Shown here piece after piece: positions 34,009-46,432 of a DNA stretch of 64,000 nucleotides. Position numbers and translations under genes: made by a program. The first letter of the stretch is position 1. Every line of letters starts with the position of its first letter. The stretch comes from Nicotiana tabacum. Lineage: Eukaryota; Streptophyta; Magnoliopsida; Solanales; Solanaceae. Under the pieces are notes generated by a model, which made no database searches, was not told the DNA's origin, and worked only from the letters and a program-made list of their open reading frames with translations. The stretch lies in the NCBI RefSeq assembly GCF_000715075.1, contig NC_134096.1:38761804-38825803 (forward strand), given 5' to 3'.

Positions 34009-36059
34009 GCTTAATCCCGAGAACTTATCCATTCTCGTCACCTTCTCACTCACATTTTCTGATCCTTACTCCTGTCTTCCTAAAACCTTGTCGCTCTACC
34101 ATACTTTAGCTTGCGACCTACACATATCTATTTATACTACTTGTAACCTTCCTTCAACTTGCTTGCCCCATGATTTCCTTATGTTATTTTGGAACATCAA
34201 GCGAGACATCACATCGCCTCAAACTCTTCTTTACTCTTTTAACTAGACCTTTTGGTACCTAGAAACCATAGGCTGAGAGGTATGCCACAAATGACACCGC
34301 TATCATTCCTTGATACTGAATCCCAATGCTTCTAACCCTCTATTTGAAGTATGGATTATTCACAACCTTCTGCACCTGAGTATCTCGTACGTTGTTCACC
34401 TTTACCTTACTTATCTTAAAATCTTGCATCACATCTTCTATATCTTTCATGACCTCCCTTCCACACAGGTATAATTCACATCCATAACTTGGAGCTCTAT
34501 TATAATACTTGCACCTCTGGTGCATACACAATCTGGTGAAAGTTTCATACTGACTTCTTATGAGGCTAGTACTGTTCTAACTGGCTTTGTCGTAGAGCCG
34601 TCATAAAATATGGTTGTTGTACTATCTCTCTTGTACCTCTGATATTAAGAGTAATTCTGCAATGTTCTCAATCTTGATGTCTATAAATTTCTGGTCCAAT
34701 AATCAGACTCCTAATTTACTTAGTTGTAACTCTTTAGTTTCCTCTTCCTTCTGATCGGCCTTTATGTAGGCTTAAGCTATCTCCCAATCTGCGGCTTCTG
34801 GTATTAGCTATTACTTTAGCCTTTCATGGGCGCTATGGAATATCGATGATACAATCTTTTAACAGTTCAACCCTTTGTCTATGACCTGGAATCAATTCTT
34901 TCTTTTAACTTATACCGGAGTCTTCTACGGCTGTATGATTGTGAACATATATGCTGCATGGATAATACTCTGAACTCTTAAGTGCGTTCATAACGTAACT
35001 AACTCTGGATCATTGATCGAACAATTCCTTTCGTTCTTTCTCAGCTTTCTTTAAACGTAAGTTATAACCTTTCCTGGTCTTTCTGCCCCCTTGTTGCGTG
35101 CATACTTAGCTTATCTTAGTTCCCACACATGCCGGAGTTTTCATGCAACTCATATGATCTCGAATATTAATTTTGATTTTACTTCTCGTTCATTAGCCAC
35201 GGTAGGTGCCACTTTCTTATGGAGTACATACAATGTTGTAGTGAGACTCTTGTTACAAGACCATTTCCTCTTTAGGTCACTGCGCTTAGGTTGAAGCCTT
35301 CTTCCTTATTTCCTCAGCTATTTTTTCATTGTAGTACTTAGGGAAGACCCCTTGACTCTTGTAAATCTACGAGCTTATTACATCGTATACCCGATGGAAT
35401 TTTTTGATGTCCTTCATCGCCTATAATTATCCGTAGTTACTTACTTTCACGCCCTTGTGCTTGTAGTGTTGCTTCTGAACTAATATTTGGACTGTCTTCC
35501 CAGTGGCACTCTTTATTATTTCCGTAACACTCACATGGCACCTCTAACTACCCCAACTCTTATCTTAATATTTCTCAAGGATCACGATATCATTATATGT
35601 GAGACTGGATTCACTATGTTGGGGTTCGCTACATTTATCTTGCGCGATCTGCTGATTTGTCGGTAACCTCTTGTCTAGACATAACTAGGCTCTTCTTGAA
35701 TCAACTGCTTACAATTCGTTGGCCCATTCTCATATCAATATTCCACGTAATCTTTCTTGGGTTATTTCCTTTGTCTTAACTTACATCTCGCACTGGCTCC
35801 TTATTTATCAATAACATCTCGGGTAGGAACCCTTACTTCCTCTCCTTTACGTAGTGTTTGCATAATGCAGCACATCAGTAGGATTTGAATAAGTTAAATC
35901 TCATCCCATTTCTTATTTTTATCGCATTCTTCCTTTACCATTCCATAGTTACTGGAATCACTTAATTCTGACTTAATTCCACATCACTCCATATTCCCCC
36001 CTTTAGGGGAGTACTAAGATTTAGTGCTACGATGATCTACGTATATATGTTTTACCTCT

Positions 36060-36290
36060 TCATCTTTTGCATGTTTTCACATCTTCGATGACCCTTACTC
36101 GCATTGCGAAAATCTTTATGTACCTAGGACAACAAAATTCCTTACTCACGAGGGTGACACCTAGTATAACTGGCACACATAGTCCCTTAAACTTAACTTT
36201 GCTCACATTGCTTGCTTTAGGGAAGCGTCTTCCTGAATGACCTTTAAAGGTTATTCTTCTGTCGTCCATTCTATTATTGTCGGAATGCAA
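36060..36290 (-). CDS. Small frame conserved in three L elements (B copy)
   Basis: The 76-residue frame contains MDDRRITFKGHSGRRFPKAS and then VKFKGLCVPVILGVTL. The same peptide occurs in A (43106-43381) and J (51837-52049). I do not recognise it. It may be a leftover of the ancestral coding region or chance persistence in closely related non-coding DNA. Confidence 0.3.
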   Translation of the reverse strand: MHSDNNRMDDRRITFKGHSGRRFPKASNVSKVKFKGLCVPVILGVTLVSKEFCCPRYIKIFAMRVRVIEDVKTCKR

Positions 36291-37579
36291 TCTCTGAATC
36301 TCCCATGATGCTGACTATTATCAAATTACTCAGTCCCTAATTCATGTTTAGTGTATCTTGTTCACCAGCCCATACTGATTTGTATTACTCTGGGGTCTAA
36401 CTTTTCCTTATGGTAATAACGTTAGAGTCACGAACTTATTTTTCAAAATGAGGGTATGACTTTATGGCCTATACTCTTTTGTTGTCTCAAGGCATGTCAT
36501 CTCTCGTCTTTTCCTTTACTTGACTATAGACTCTGTAATACTATCATTATTTTTTCTTCCATTCTCATCCATGTATCACATCTTACTCATAATGCTTCAT
36601 TAATTCTCTTCTCATTTCCCTGCTAACATTTATGTCTATCACTTTATTCTGAAAATTTCAACAAGACATTCTTTTGCTTTTAGCTCCCCTTGTTCCATCC
36701 ACTGGCTCTTCGGGTTGCCTAACATTCTCTCTCTCTTAGGGACGATATCCATACTAAGGTAATATTTACCCCTTCAGGATTCCAGTGCCTATCTTTGAAC
36801 ATTCTAATATTCATATCTAGTTGTACTATTCTAGAGTGCACCATCTGAGTGTCTCACAAGGAGATCTATTAGCACATTTGCAATATCCTTCGGAAATGTA
36901 AACTAACTCAAATAATTCATTCACCATTTTGGGTTACTCTAACCCCAGCCCGATCCTGATATCCTGTACTTTTCTCAAACCATATTTGTTAGCTCCCATA
37001 GGGCATAACTGAGATGTGTGTGACCAATTGTACATACATATATCAGTGTTGAAGGTAACTCAAAATTCCTATTATTCTCTGCCTGAATTGTAAATACTGA
37101 TAATCTTCATTAACTGGGCGTCTCGTACCCTTCTTCACCTTTCTTCTTTTACTTGTTGAAACTGGTATCTAGCTTCTAAATCACTCATTGCCTTTCACCA
37201 TAAGGGTAGATAGATATTCTTACCTTAAGGCTCCTTATCAAGAGACTTACACGTCTTAGTACACACATGATCTGCTGAAGGCCTCACATTTACTCATCAT
37301 GAGCATCATGCAAAATTGAGTCCCTCTGACTTAACTCTTCCATAGCCATATTCAATCCCTTACCAACCGTCTTTCTAGATGTAGGAATCGTCGTATTATG
37401 AATAAGATAGAGTTTAGGAAATTGAGTTCTTACAACTAAGCTCTACCATACGATCTAGAGTAAGAAGAAAGAGTGACAGTCCTAAATGCCCTGTAGCCTC
37501 CTACTTATAAGCGTAGTGCACAACACACCCATAAACAAGACTCTACTAGACACGGCTTGTAGACTCCGTAGGACAGAAC

Positions 37580-37594
37580 TACTATGATACCACT
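37580..37594 (-). other. Primer-binding site of element B
   Basis: The minus strand reads AGTGGTATCATAG right after the LTR end at 37597. It has one change from the initiator Met tRNA match TGGTATCAGAG. Confidence 0.85.
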
Positions 37595-37596
37595 TT

Positions 37597-39634
37597 TGTC
37601 ATGACCTAAGCCGATGGACCATGACGGGCACCCGACACCTTACTCAACCGAGTACCAACGTAATATTTTGTAAAACACCCGAACATGATATAGAATTTTA
37701 TGCACGTGACATACGGGCCTATAAGGCCGGCATGATCATTTGTACATTCCAAACATAGGCCTATAAGGCCATACAATCTTTCATATACTTGACATATGTC
37801 TACAAGCCTCTAAGAGTACATAAATGTCATAAGGCCGGGACAGGTCCCCGACATACCAATCAATACGTGTCCAATGCATACTAACCAAATAGGCAACTCT
37901 GGAGCAAATTGAGCGCACCAATATCTTCCACTGAGCTGATAGTCTACTTGTAAGACTCTCGACCTGTCTATCGAGACTTGCGAGCATGAAACGCAGCGTC
38001 CCCAGGCAAAAGGGACGTCAGTACAAATAATGTATCGAGTATGTAAGGAATGAAAATCAGTAAACAATAGACATGAGAAAAAACATGGAGTAAAAGACTC
38101 AACATGTAAGTCTGAATAGCTCTGTAAATCATTTCATATTTATAATGTCATGCATATGCGTATAAATGTCATACCATGCATAGGTATATGCGTTCATAAC
38201 ATCATCAAGCATCTGAGGGCATCGCATCATATCATCTCGGCTACTATGAGAAAATCATCAACGTATACCAGCAGATCAGGTGGTGGTGCGTATATAACGC
38301 CGTAACCTTTTCCCATATCCCATATACATATAATATACGCGTATATATCGCCATCTGGTCATGGGTAAATGTACATGTATAAATGCATGAAGTGCATAAG
38401 AAATGCATTAATAAGATTTCTCGGTATGTCATAAGATCAATATGCCTTTCGGAAAAACTTTATCAAATATGTATTTTTCTGAGACCCATGAACAAAAGAT
38501 ATAATAATAATTCATATGGGGAATCATGAATATAGACACCCCTAGTACTTCTATGAATAGAGTCATTTATGAAAATTGTGCGTTTACTTATTTCGTTTGT
38601 ATCGTATGGATCATGCCAAAAATAAAGAAGGGATAGCCTTAACATACCTGAGCTGATTCTCTTGACAATCCCTCTAACACACGTCAATCGTGATAAAACA
38701 CGTAACGACGAGATCGGAGTAGGGAAAAATCTGTATGATATTCTTGAGAAAGATTGTACCGAGCTCTCTTGGAATTTGCAAATTCATGCTGCCATTACAT
38801 AATAACATCTTCGTATGAATTTGATGGTGTTTCCCTTCATTATCTTATAGAGATACAAGTATCTCTCTTAAGTGATTTTGAAAGGTTGAACAAACTCACG
38901 TTGCTAATGCATAATGCAATCCCGTATGGATTCTTGTTGTACCTTCATCCGTACCTTGTTGTTCTCAAAGTGTAACACTATTTGATACACTATTTACCTA
39001 AACTTGTGGATTAGAGATGGCATTCTTCGACAAGAATGATATAAAGGTGCACATAACTTTAAATGTTGCCACCACCTACTTAAGGTTATGAATTGGTGGC
39101 AATTTGCTGCCAAGTTTCCATAAATACCACGTGGATGTTGTCCCTCCTAACATTTATCCAAATCTCATTTAAATAATTATCCATAAAATTCAATTTACAA
39201 GTTAATCTCCCACTTAAAAATCCATAATTACCCAATTATTCACATAATTAAGAATTATCTCAAATTACTTAAAATACTACTCACTTTTAACACACTCTAT
39301 ATACCTCACTATCATGGTCATGTGGTACCTTGTATGGCACTAGTCCATAAATATCGGGTATTATAGCTTGGACCGTATTTTATCCCAAATTGTCAAATTT
39401 CGACGAAACTCATTTCTTTGATTCGCTTACTTTCTCGTCTTCACGAATTTACTTATCACTTGTTTGAAATAGCGTAATACTTATAATCTCAAAATAATCT
39501 CATTCCTGAGCTTACGTCAATTAACTTACGATGAAACATTAACGTACGAAAATGCGGGATGTAACATCTCATTTCCGAGCTTATATCAATTTACTTATGC
39601 CATACTTCCATGTACGAAAATATGGGGTGTAACA
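37597..39634 (-). mobile_element. 5' LTR of element B (2038 bp)
   Basis: Starts TGTTACACCCCATA at 39634 and ends GGTCATGACA at 37597 on the minus strand. It has the extra terminal unit: the start is repeated about 68 bp further in as TGTTACATCCCGCATTTTCG. The flank CAAGC pairs with CAAGT at 23334. Confidence 0.9.
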
Positions 39635-39809
39635 CAAGCTACCAATGCATGCTCTTGATCCAAATCAATATGTATAAGAGCCAATGCATGATTCTAATCT
39701 TCCAATGCATGCCCCTGATCCAATATCAACAACTCACAACCCAAATCCATGTGCCTATCAGATGCCACGTGTCCAACAAACACCAAAATAATCTTGGGTA
39801 CTTTAGTTT

Positions 39810-41808
39810 TGTTACATCCCGCATTTTCGTACGTTAAAGTTTCGTCGTAAGTTAATCGACCTAAGCTCGAAAATGAGATTATCTTGAGGTTATAAGTATT
39901 ATGCTATTTCAAACAAGGGATAAGAAAATTCGTGAAGGTGAGAGGGTAAGAAAATCGAAAAAAATAAATTTCGTCGAAGTTTGACATTTTGAGATAAAAT
40001 ACGGTCCAAGCTACAATACCTCGTATTTATGGACTAGTGCCATACAAGGTACCACATGACCATGATAGCAAGATATATAAAGTGGGTTAAAAGTGAGTAA
40101 TTTTTTAAGTAAATTGAGATAGTTCTTAATTATGTGAATAATCGAGTAATTATTGATTTTTGGTGGGAGATTAACCAATTAATTAAGTATATTTGGATAA
40201 GATTAAGTACTCCTCAACGTGGCAGCAAAACATATCAATCAAGTGACTCTTTAATCACATTGTTAGGTGGCATACTTTGGGAATCAAGTGGTGCCCACAA
40301 CCACATTGATAAAAGGCTTTCCAAATCCATTTAATAGAGATGCTTATGACTACAAGTAATGGATCTCTTCAACAAGCAATGTGAATTAAGAGTGATTTGC
40401 TTATAAATTTTCATTACAATATTCATTAAGAGTGAGATCTTATGTTTGCTAAGCTAACAGATCAAAGCCACAAAGAGAATGATAAGAAATCATATAATTC
40501 CATTCTTGAAATAGTGTTAAAATGATGTCCATGGATGTAGCAGCAACCTAATTTTGAATTATGTAATAGCAGCGTAACTTGCAATTCTAAGGGAGTACGG
40601 TACAATCTTTCTCAAGAATATCATACGGATTTTTCCCTACTTCGATCCGCCGTTACGTGTTTTTTTGCAAAGGACGTGTGTTAGAGGGATTGTCAAGAGA
40701 ACCGGCTCAGGTATGTTAAGGGTATCCCTTCTTTCTTTTTGGCATGATCTATACGATACAAACGAAACTAGCAAATGCACAATTTCCATAAATAACTTTA
40801 TTCATAAAAGTACTAGGGGTGTCTACATTCTTGATTCCCTATGTGAATTATTATTATATCTTCTGTTCATGGGTCTCAGAAAAATACGTATTTGAAAAAG
40901 TTTATCCGAAAGGCATATTGATTTTATAACATTCCGAGAAATCTTATTAACGTATTTCTTATGCATTTCATGTATTTATACATGCACATTGACCCATGAC
41001 CATATGATGTTATATACACGTATATTATATGTATATAGGATATGGAAAAAGATTATGGCGTTATATACGCACCACCACCTGATCAGCTGGTATACGTTGA
41101 TAATTTACCCACAATGGCCGAGATGATATGATGGGATGCCCTCATAGGCTTGATGATGTTATGAACGCATATACATATGCATGGTATGACATTTATACAC
41201 ATATGCATGGCATTATAAATATGAAATGATTCACAGAGCTATTCAGACTTACATGTTGAGTCTTTTACTCCATGTTTCTCTATGTCTTTTATTTACTGAT
41301 TTTCATTCCTTACATACTCAGTACATTATTTGTATTGACGTCTTTTTTGCCTGGGGAGGCTGCATTTCATGCCCGCAGGTCCCGATAGACAGGTCTAGGG
41401 TCCTCCAAGTAGGCTATCAGCCTAGTGAAAGATGTTGGTGCGCTCCATTTGCTCTGGAGTTGCTTATTTGGTCAGTATGATTAAGACATGTATTGATTGG
41501 TATGGCGGGACTCTGTCCCGACCTTTATGACAATTATGTATTCTTAGAGGCTTGTAGATAGATATCATGTACGTAAAAGATTGTATGGCCTTGTCGGCCT
41601 ATGTTCAGTGTACGAGTGGTTATTTTGGTCCTATACGCCCGTATGTCTTATGTATAAGTTGGTATTACATGTTTTATTCTACTTATCTCACATCAGCCTC
41701 TCTGACCCACTTACCTATGATGATGTAATAAGAAAGATATGTTACGTTGATAATCGGTTGAGTAAGGTACCGGGTGCCCATCGCGGCCCATCGGTTTGGG
41801 CCGTGACA
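39810..41808 (+). mobile_element. 5' LTR of element A (1999 bp)
   Basis: TGTTACATCCCGC at the start, GGGCCGTGACA at the end. It lacks the extra terminal unit of B and J. A TATA-like GATATATAAAGT lies near 40073. The leader-like exon with donor CAG/GTATGTTAAGG is near 40711, and the CGTCTTTTTTGCC variant of the conserved block is at 41339. Confidence 0.9.
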
Positions 41809-42020
41809 AAAGTGGTATCAGAGCAGTTTTGTCCTAGGGAGTCTACAAGTCGTGTCTAGTAGAGTCTTGTTTATGGTTGTGTTGTGAACCACACTTATAA
41901 GCAGGAGGCTACAGGTCATTTAGGACTGTCATTTTTTCTTCTTACTCTAGATCATGTGGTAGAGCTCAGTTGTAAGAACTCAATTTCCTAAACTCTATCT
42001 TATTCATAATACGACGATGC
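41809..42020 (+). promoter_or_regulatory. Primer site and leader of element A, shared with chromovirus C
   Basis: TGGTATCAGAGCAG (41813-41826) primes from initiator Met tRNA. The next ~190 bases run parallel to the C leader (25591-25800): GTGTCTAGTAGAGTC, then a TGTGTTGTGAACCACA-like element, ACTTATAAGCAGGAGGCTAC, CATTTAGGA, and GTTGTAAGA before the first ATG (42016). This is where packaging and dimerisation signals lie in LTR retroelements; that role here is inferred. Confidence 0.7.
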
Positions 42021-43105
42021 CTACATCTAGAAAGATGGTTGGTAAGGGTTTGAATATGGATGTGGAAGAGTTGAGTCAGAGGAACTCAATTTTGCATCAT
42101 TCTTATGATGACTAAATGTAAGGTCTCCAGCAGATCATATGTGTACTAAGATGTGTAAGTTTCTTGATAAGTAACCTTAAGGCAAGAATATCTATCCACC
42201 CCTATGGTGAAAGGCGGTGAGAGATTCAGAAGATAGATACAAATTTCAACAAGTAAAAGAAGCAAGATGAAAAAGGGTACGTGGTACCCAGCTAATGAAG
42301 ATTATCAGTATTTACAATTCAGGCAAAGGAATATAAGCCTTTTGAGTTACCTTCAACAATAACAGAGGTATGTACAATTGGCCACACCCATCTTATTTAT
42401 GCCTTATGGGGGCTAACAGAAGTAGTATAAGAGAAGGCAGGATATCAGGATCTAGCTGGGGTTAGGGTAACCCAAAAATGGTGGATGGATTATTAGCGTT
42501 AGCTAACATTTCCGAAGGATATTGCAAATGTGCTAATAGATCTCCTTGTGAGACACCCAGATGGTGCACTCTAAAATAGTACAGCTAGATATGAGTACTA
42601 CAAAGATAGGCACTGGAAGCCTGGAAGGGATAAATATTACCTTAGTGTGGATCCCGTCCCTAGTAGAGAAAGAATGTTAGGCAATTCGAAGAGCTAGTAG
42701 ATGGAGCAAGGGGAGCTAAAAGCAAAAGAATGTCTTGTTCGAGTTTTCAAAATAAAGTGATAGACATAAATGTTAGCGGAAAATAACAAGAGAGTTAATG
42801 AAGCATTATGAGTAAGATGTGATACATGGATGATAACAGTAGATCAAAAGGATGACAGTATTACAGAGTCTATAGTCAAGTGAAGAAAAAGACAAAAGGT
42901 GACAGGCCTTGAGACAACAAAAGAGTATAGGCCATAAAGTCATACCCTCATTTCGAGAAATAAGTTCATGACTCTAACGTGATTACCAAAAGGAAAAGTT
43001 AGACCCAGAGTAATAGAAATCAGTATGGGCTGGTGAAGAAGATAAACTAAACACGAATTGGGGACTGAGTGATTTGATAATAGTCGGCATCATGAGAATT
43101 TCAGA

Positions 43106-43381
43106 TTGTGTTCCGGCGATAAAACAATGGACGACAGAAGAATAACACTTAAAGGTCATTCAGGAAGATGCTTCCCTAAAGCAAGCAAGGTTAGCAAAGT
43201 TAAGCTTAAGGGACAATGTGTGCCAGTTATACTAAGTGTCACCCTCGCGAGTAAGGAAATTTGTTATCCTTGGTACAGAAGGATTACTGCGAGGCGAGTA
43301 AGGGTCATCGATGATGTGAAAAGAGCCAAAGATGAAGAGATAAAACATCTATACGTAGATCATCATAGCACTAAATCTTAA
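43106..43381 (+). CDS. Small frame conserved in three L elements (A copy)
   Basis: 91 residues including MDDRRITLKGHSGRCFPKAS, KGQCVPVILSVTLASKE and RRVRVIDDVK. It is shared with B (36060-36290) and partly J. No domain is recognised and no typical start context is seen; it lies mid-interior, about 1.3 kb after the primer site. Confidence 0.3.
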   Translation: MCSGDKTMDDRRITLKGHSGRCFPKASKVSKVKLKGQCVPVILSVTLASKEICYPWYRRITARRVRVIDDVKRAKDEEIKHLYVDHHSTKS

Positions 43382-46300
43382 TACCTCCTAAAGGGGGGAT
43401 ATGGAATGATGTGGCGTTAAGTCAGAATTAAGTGGTTCTAATAATTATGAAATGGTAAAGGAAGAATGCAAAAGAGAAAATGAGAAATGGATGAGATTGC
43501 ACTTATTCAAAGACTACAGATATGCTACGATTCCAGAACATTATACAAAAATGATGAAAAGGAGAGGAAGTAAGGGTTCCTGCCTGAGATGTTATTGATA
43601 AATAAGGAACCAGTGTGAGACATAAGTTAAGACAAAGGAAATAACCCAAGGAATATTACGCAGAATATTGATATGAGAATGGGCCAACGAGTAGTTAGTA
43701 GTTTATTCAGGAAGAGCCTAGTTATGGCTAGACAAGAAGATACAGAAAAATCAATAGATCATGCAAGATAAACATAGTGAACCCCAACATGGAGAATTCA
43801 GTCTCGCAGATATGACATCGTGACCCTTGAGAAATATTCAGATAGGAGTTGGAGTAGTTAAAGGTACTGTATGGGTGTTACGAAAATAAAAGAGAGTCCC
43901 ACTAGGAAGACAGTCAAAACTTCAGTTCAGAAGCAACCCTACAAGCACAAGGGCGTGGTGGTAAGTAACTACGGATAATTATGGGCGAGGAAGGACATCA
44001 AAAAATTCCGTCGAGTATACGATGTAATAAGCCCGCAACTTTACAAGAGTCAAGGGGTCCTCCCTAAGTACTACAATGAAGGACTAGCTGGGAAAATAAG
44101 GAAGAACGCTTCAACCTAAACATAGTAACTTGAAGAAGAAATGATCTTGTAATAGCAGTCTCACTACAATATTATATGCACTCCATAAGAAAGTGGTCTG
44201 ACACCTATCGTGGCTAATGAGCGGGAAGTGAAACCAAAATTAATGGTCAAAATCATATGAGTTGCACAAAAATTTTGGCATGTGTGGGAACTAAGATAAG
44301 CTAAGTATGCACGCAAAAGGGGGTAGAAAGACCAGGAAAAGTAAGAGCTTACATTTAAAGAAAGCTGAGAAGGAACGAAAGGAATTATTCGATCAATGAT
44401 CCAGAGTTAGTTACGTTATGAATGCACTCAAGGTTTCGGAGTATAATCCATGCAGCATATATGTTGACAATCATACAGCCGTAGAAAACTCCGGTATAAG
44501 TTAAAAGAAAGAATTGAGTCCAGGTCATAGACAAAGGATTGAATTGTTAGAAGATTGTATCATGGATATTCCCTAACGTCCACGAAAGGCTAAAGTAATA
44601 ACTAATACCAGGAGCCGCATATCAGAAGATAGCTTAAGCTTACATAAAGATTGGTCAGAGGGAAGAGGAAACTAAAGAGTTACATCAACTAAGTAAATTA
44701 GGAGTATGATTATTGGACCCAGGAAATTATAGAAAACTATGATTGAGAACATATCAGAATCACTCTTAATATCAAAGGTACAAGAGAGATAGTACAACAA
44801 CCATATTCTATAACGGCTCTACGAGAAAGCCAGTTAGAAGAGTACCAGCCTCATAAGAAGTCAGTAAAAAGCTCCCACCGGATTGTGTATGCACTAGAGG
44901 TGCAAGAATTATAATAGAGCTTCAAATTGTGGATGTGAATGATACCTATGTGGAATGGAGGTCATGAAAGAGATAGAAGATGCGATTCGAAACTATAAGG
45001 TAAGTAAGGTAAAGGTGGACAACATATGAGATACTCAAATGCAGAAGGTTATGAATGGTCCATGCTTCGGATAGACGGCTAGAAGCGCGGGGATTCAGTA
45101 TCCAGGAATAATAGCGGCGTCGTCAATGGCATGTCTTCCAGCTTATGGTTTCTAGGTATCGAGAAGTCTAATTAAGAGAGTAAAGAAGAGTTAGAGACGA
45201 TGTGATGTCTCGCTTGATGTTCCAGAATGATATAAGGAAATCTATGATGCAAGCAAGTTGAAGGAAGATTGTGAATAGTATAAATAGATATGTGTAGGTC
45301 GCAAGCTAAAGTATGATAGAACGACAAAGTTTTAGGAAGACAGGAGTAAGGATAAGAAAAGGCGAGTGAGAAGTTGATCAGAATAGATAAATCCTCGGGA
45401 TGAAGCTCATGAAAATTAGAGAGCTGATTGTTTCTCTAAGTTATAGAAAGCTCAGTATAGCCGGAATGAACTCAAAGGAGTCTAAGACTAATAGCATTTT
45501 GAAGAGATGGAATGTTGCCCTGGTAGTAGAATAAGGGTGTAATTGTGATAGATAACGGATGACGTTTGGGCCTTCGATTGAGTAATGATTTGAAGAAAAA
45601 TAAAAGCGGGGGGATTTCATGAATTGTACAGGATTAAAATACCCACGTAAGGTGAATCACATTGGGATGCTATGAAATATGGTTATGGAAGTATAGTATC
45701 ACCCCCAGGTGGATCAGGAAAATGTTCCCCGATAAGAGGTGAGCCCTAGCGGCAGTGTTACATAAGAGGTCAAGTTATCGGTATTAAGGTGAATCAACAA
45801 TGGATGGATAAAAGTTACAAAGTATGAGATGAGATTAGGCCATTATTCTTAAGATGAACAGTAATGAAGAAACACTAAAGGACTTAGATTTATGCATATA
45901 GGATAAGCAACGAGAGTAACTTGGAGTTTGGTAGCAGACCTTAGTAACGATAAATCAAAGTAAGAGTTCTGGTAGTAAAGTCATACGGATGGATAAACGG
46001 ATCTATGAAATAAGATATAGCAATATCAGTAAGTTCAACAAAGTACCGAGCAGAGAACTTCAGTATACCTATAGATGCCAGAGAGACATCTTATCAAAGC
46101 TCTGTATATGTTTACAAAGTGAGGCCTAGATATTGGCTAAAAGCTGGAGGAAAAAGGAGAGAAGGGTCGCATAGGCACATTTATAAGGTCAGAGTCGTAC
46201 AAGCTACATGATAAAAGGTAGCATCAGTTACAAGATTGAAAGGATTCCGATTACAAGTTGTGGTGTGAGAAAGAGGCCTAAAGGGGGGAATGCCCTGGCC

Positions 46301-46418
46301 TTTGGATTTATTCACAGAACAGTAGCCTAGATGGCAAGGAGATTTCTAAAATATTCGCAAGAGCTATAGGTTATGATAAAGATAAGTGCATCAGTTAACA
46401 TTCGAGGACGAATGTTCC

Positions 46419-46432
46419 AAAGGGGGGAAAGA
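46419..46432 (+). other. Polypurine tract of element A
   Basis: AAAGGGGGGAAAGA just before the 3' LTR start TGTTACAACCCGC. It is preceded by CATTCGAGGACGAATGTTCC, the same motif found upstream of the C tract. Confidence 0.88.

Larger units (their letters stand above)
34009..37596 (-). mobile_element. Interior of element B, 5' portion (non-coding)
   Basis: The sequence is the inverted counterpart of A 41809-45400 and J 50580-54180 over its whole length, for example the CATCTACGTAGATCAT-like stretch near 36030 matching A near 43350. No gag or pol motif is found in any frame. A small frame shared with A and J lies at 36060-36290. The leader next to the primer site (37450-37580) resembles that of element C. 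Confidence 0.85.
23339..39634 (-). mobile_element. Element B (family L LARD), with nested T elements
   Basis: Minus-strand element flanked by CAAGT (23334-23338) and CAAGC (39635-39639), a 5-bp duplication with one transition. The 5' LTR is 37597-39634. The primer site follows at about 37580-37594 (TGGTATCATAG). The interior is 31129-31621 plus 34009-37596, with the polypurine tract at 31129-31144. The 3' LTR is 31042-31128 plus 23339-25333. Chromovirus C sits in the 3' LTR and a T solo LTR in the interior. Compared with A, the interior lacks about 545 bp near 31190. The interior has no gag or pol. Confidence 0.88.
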
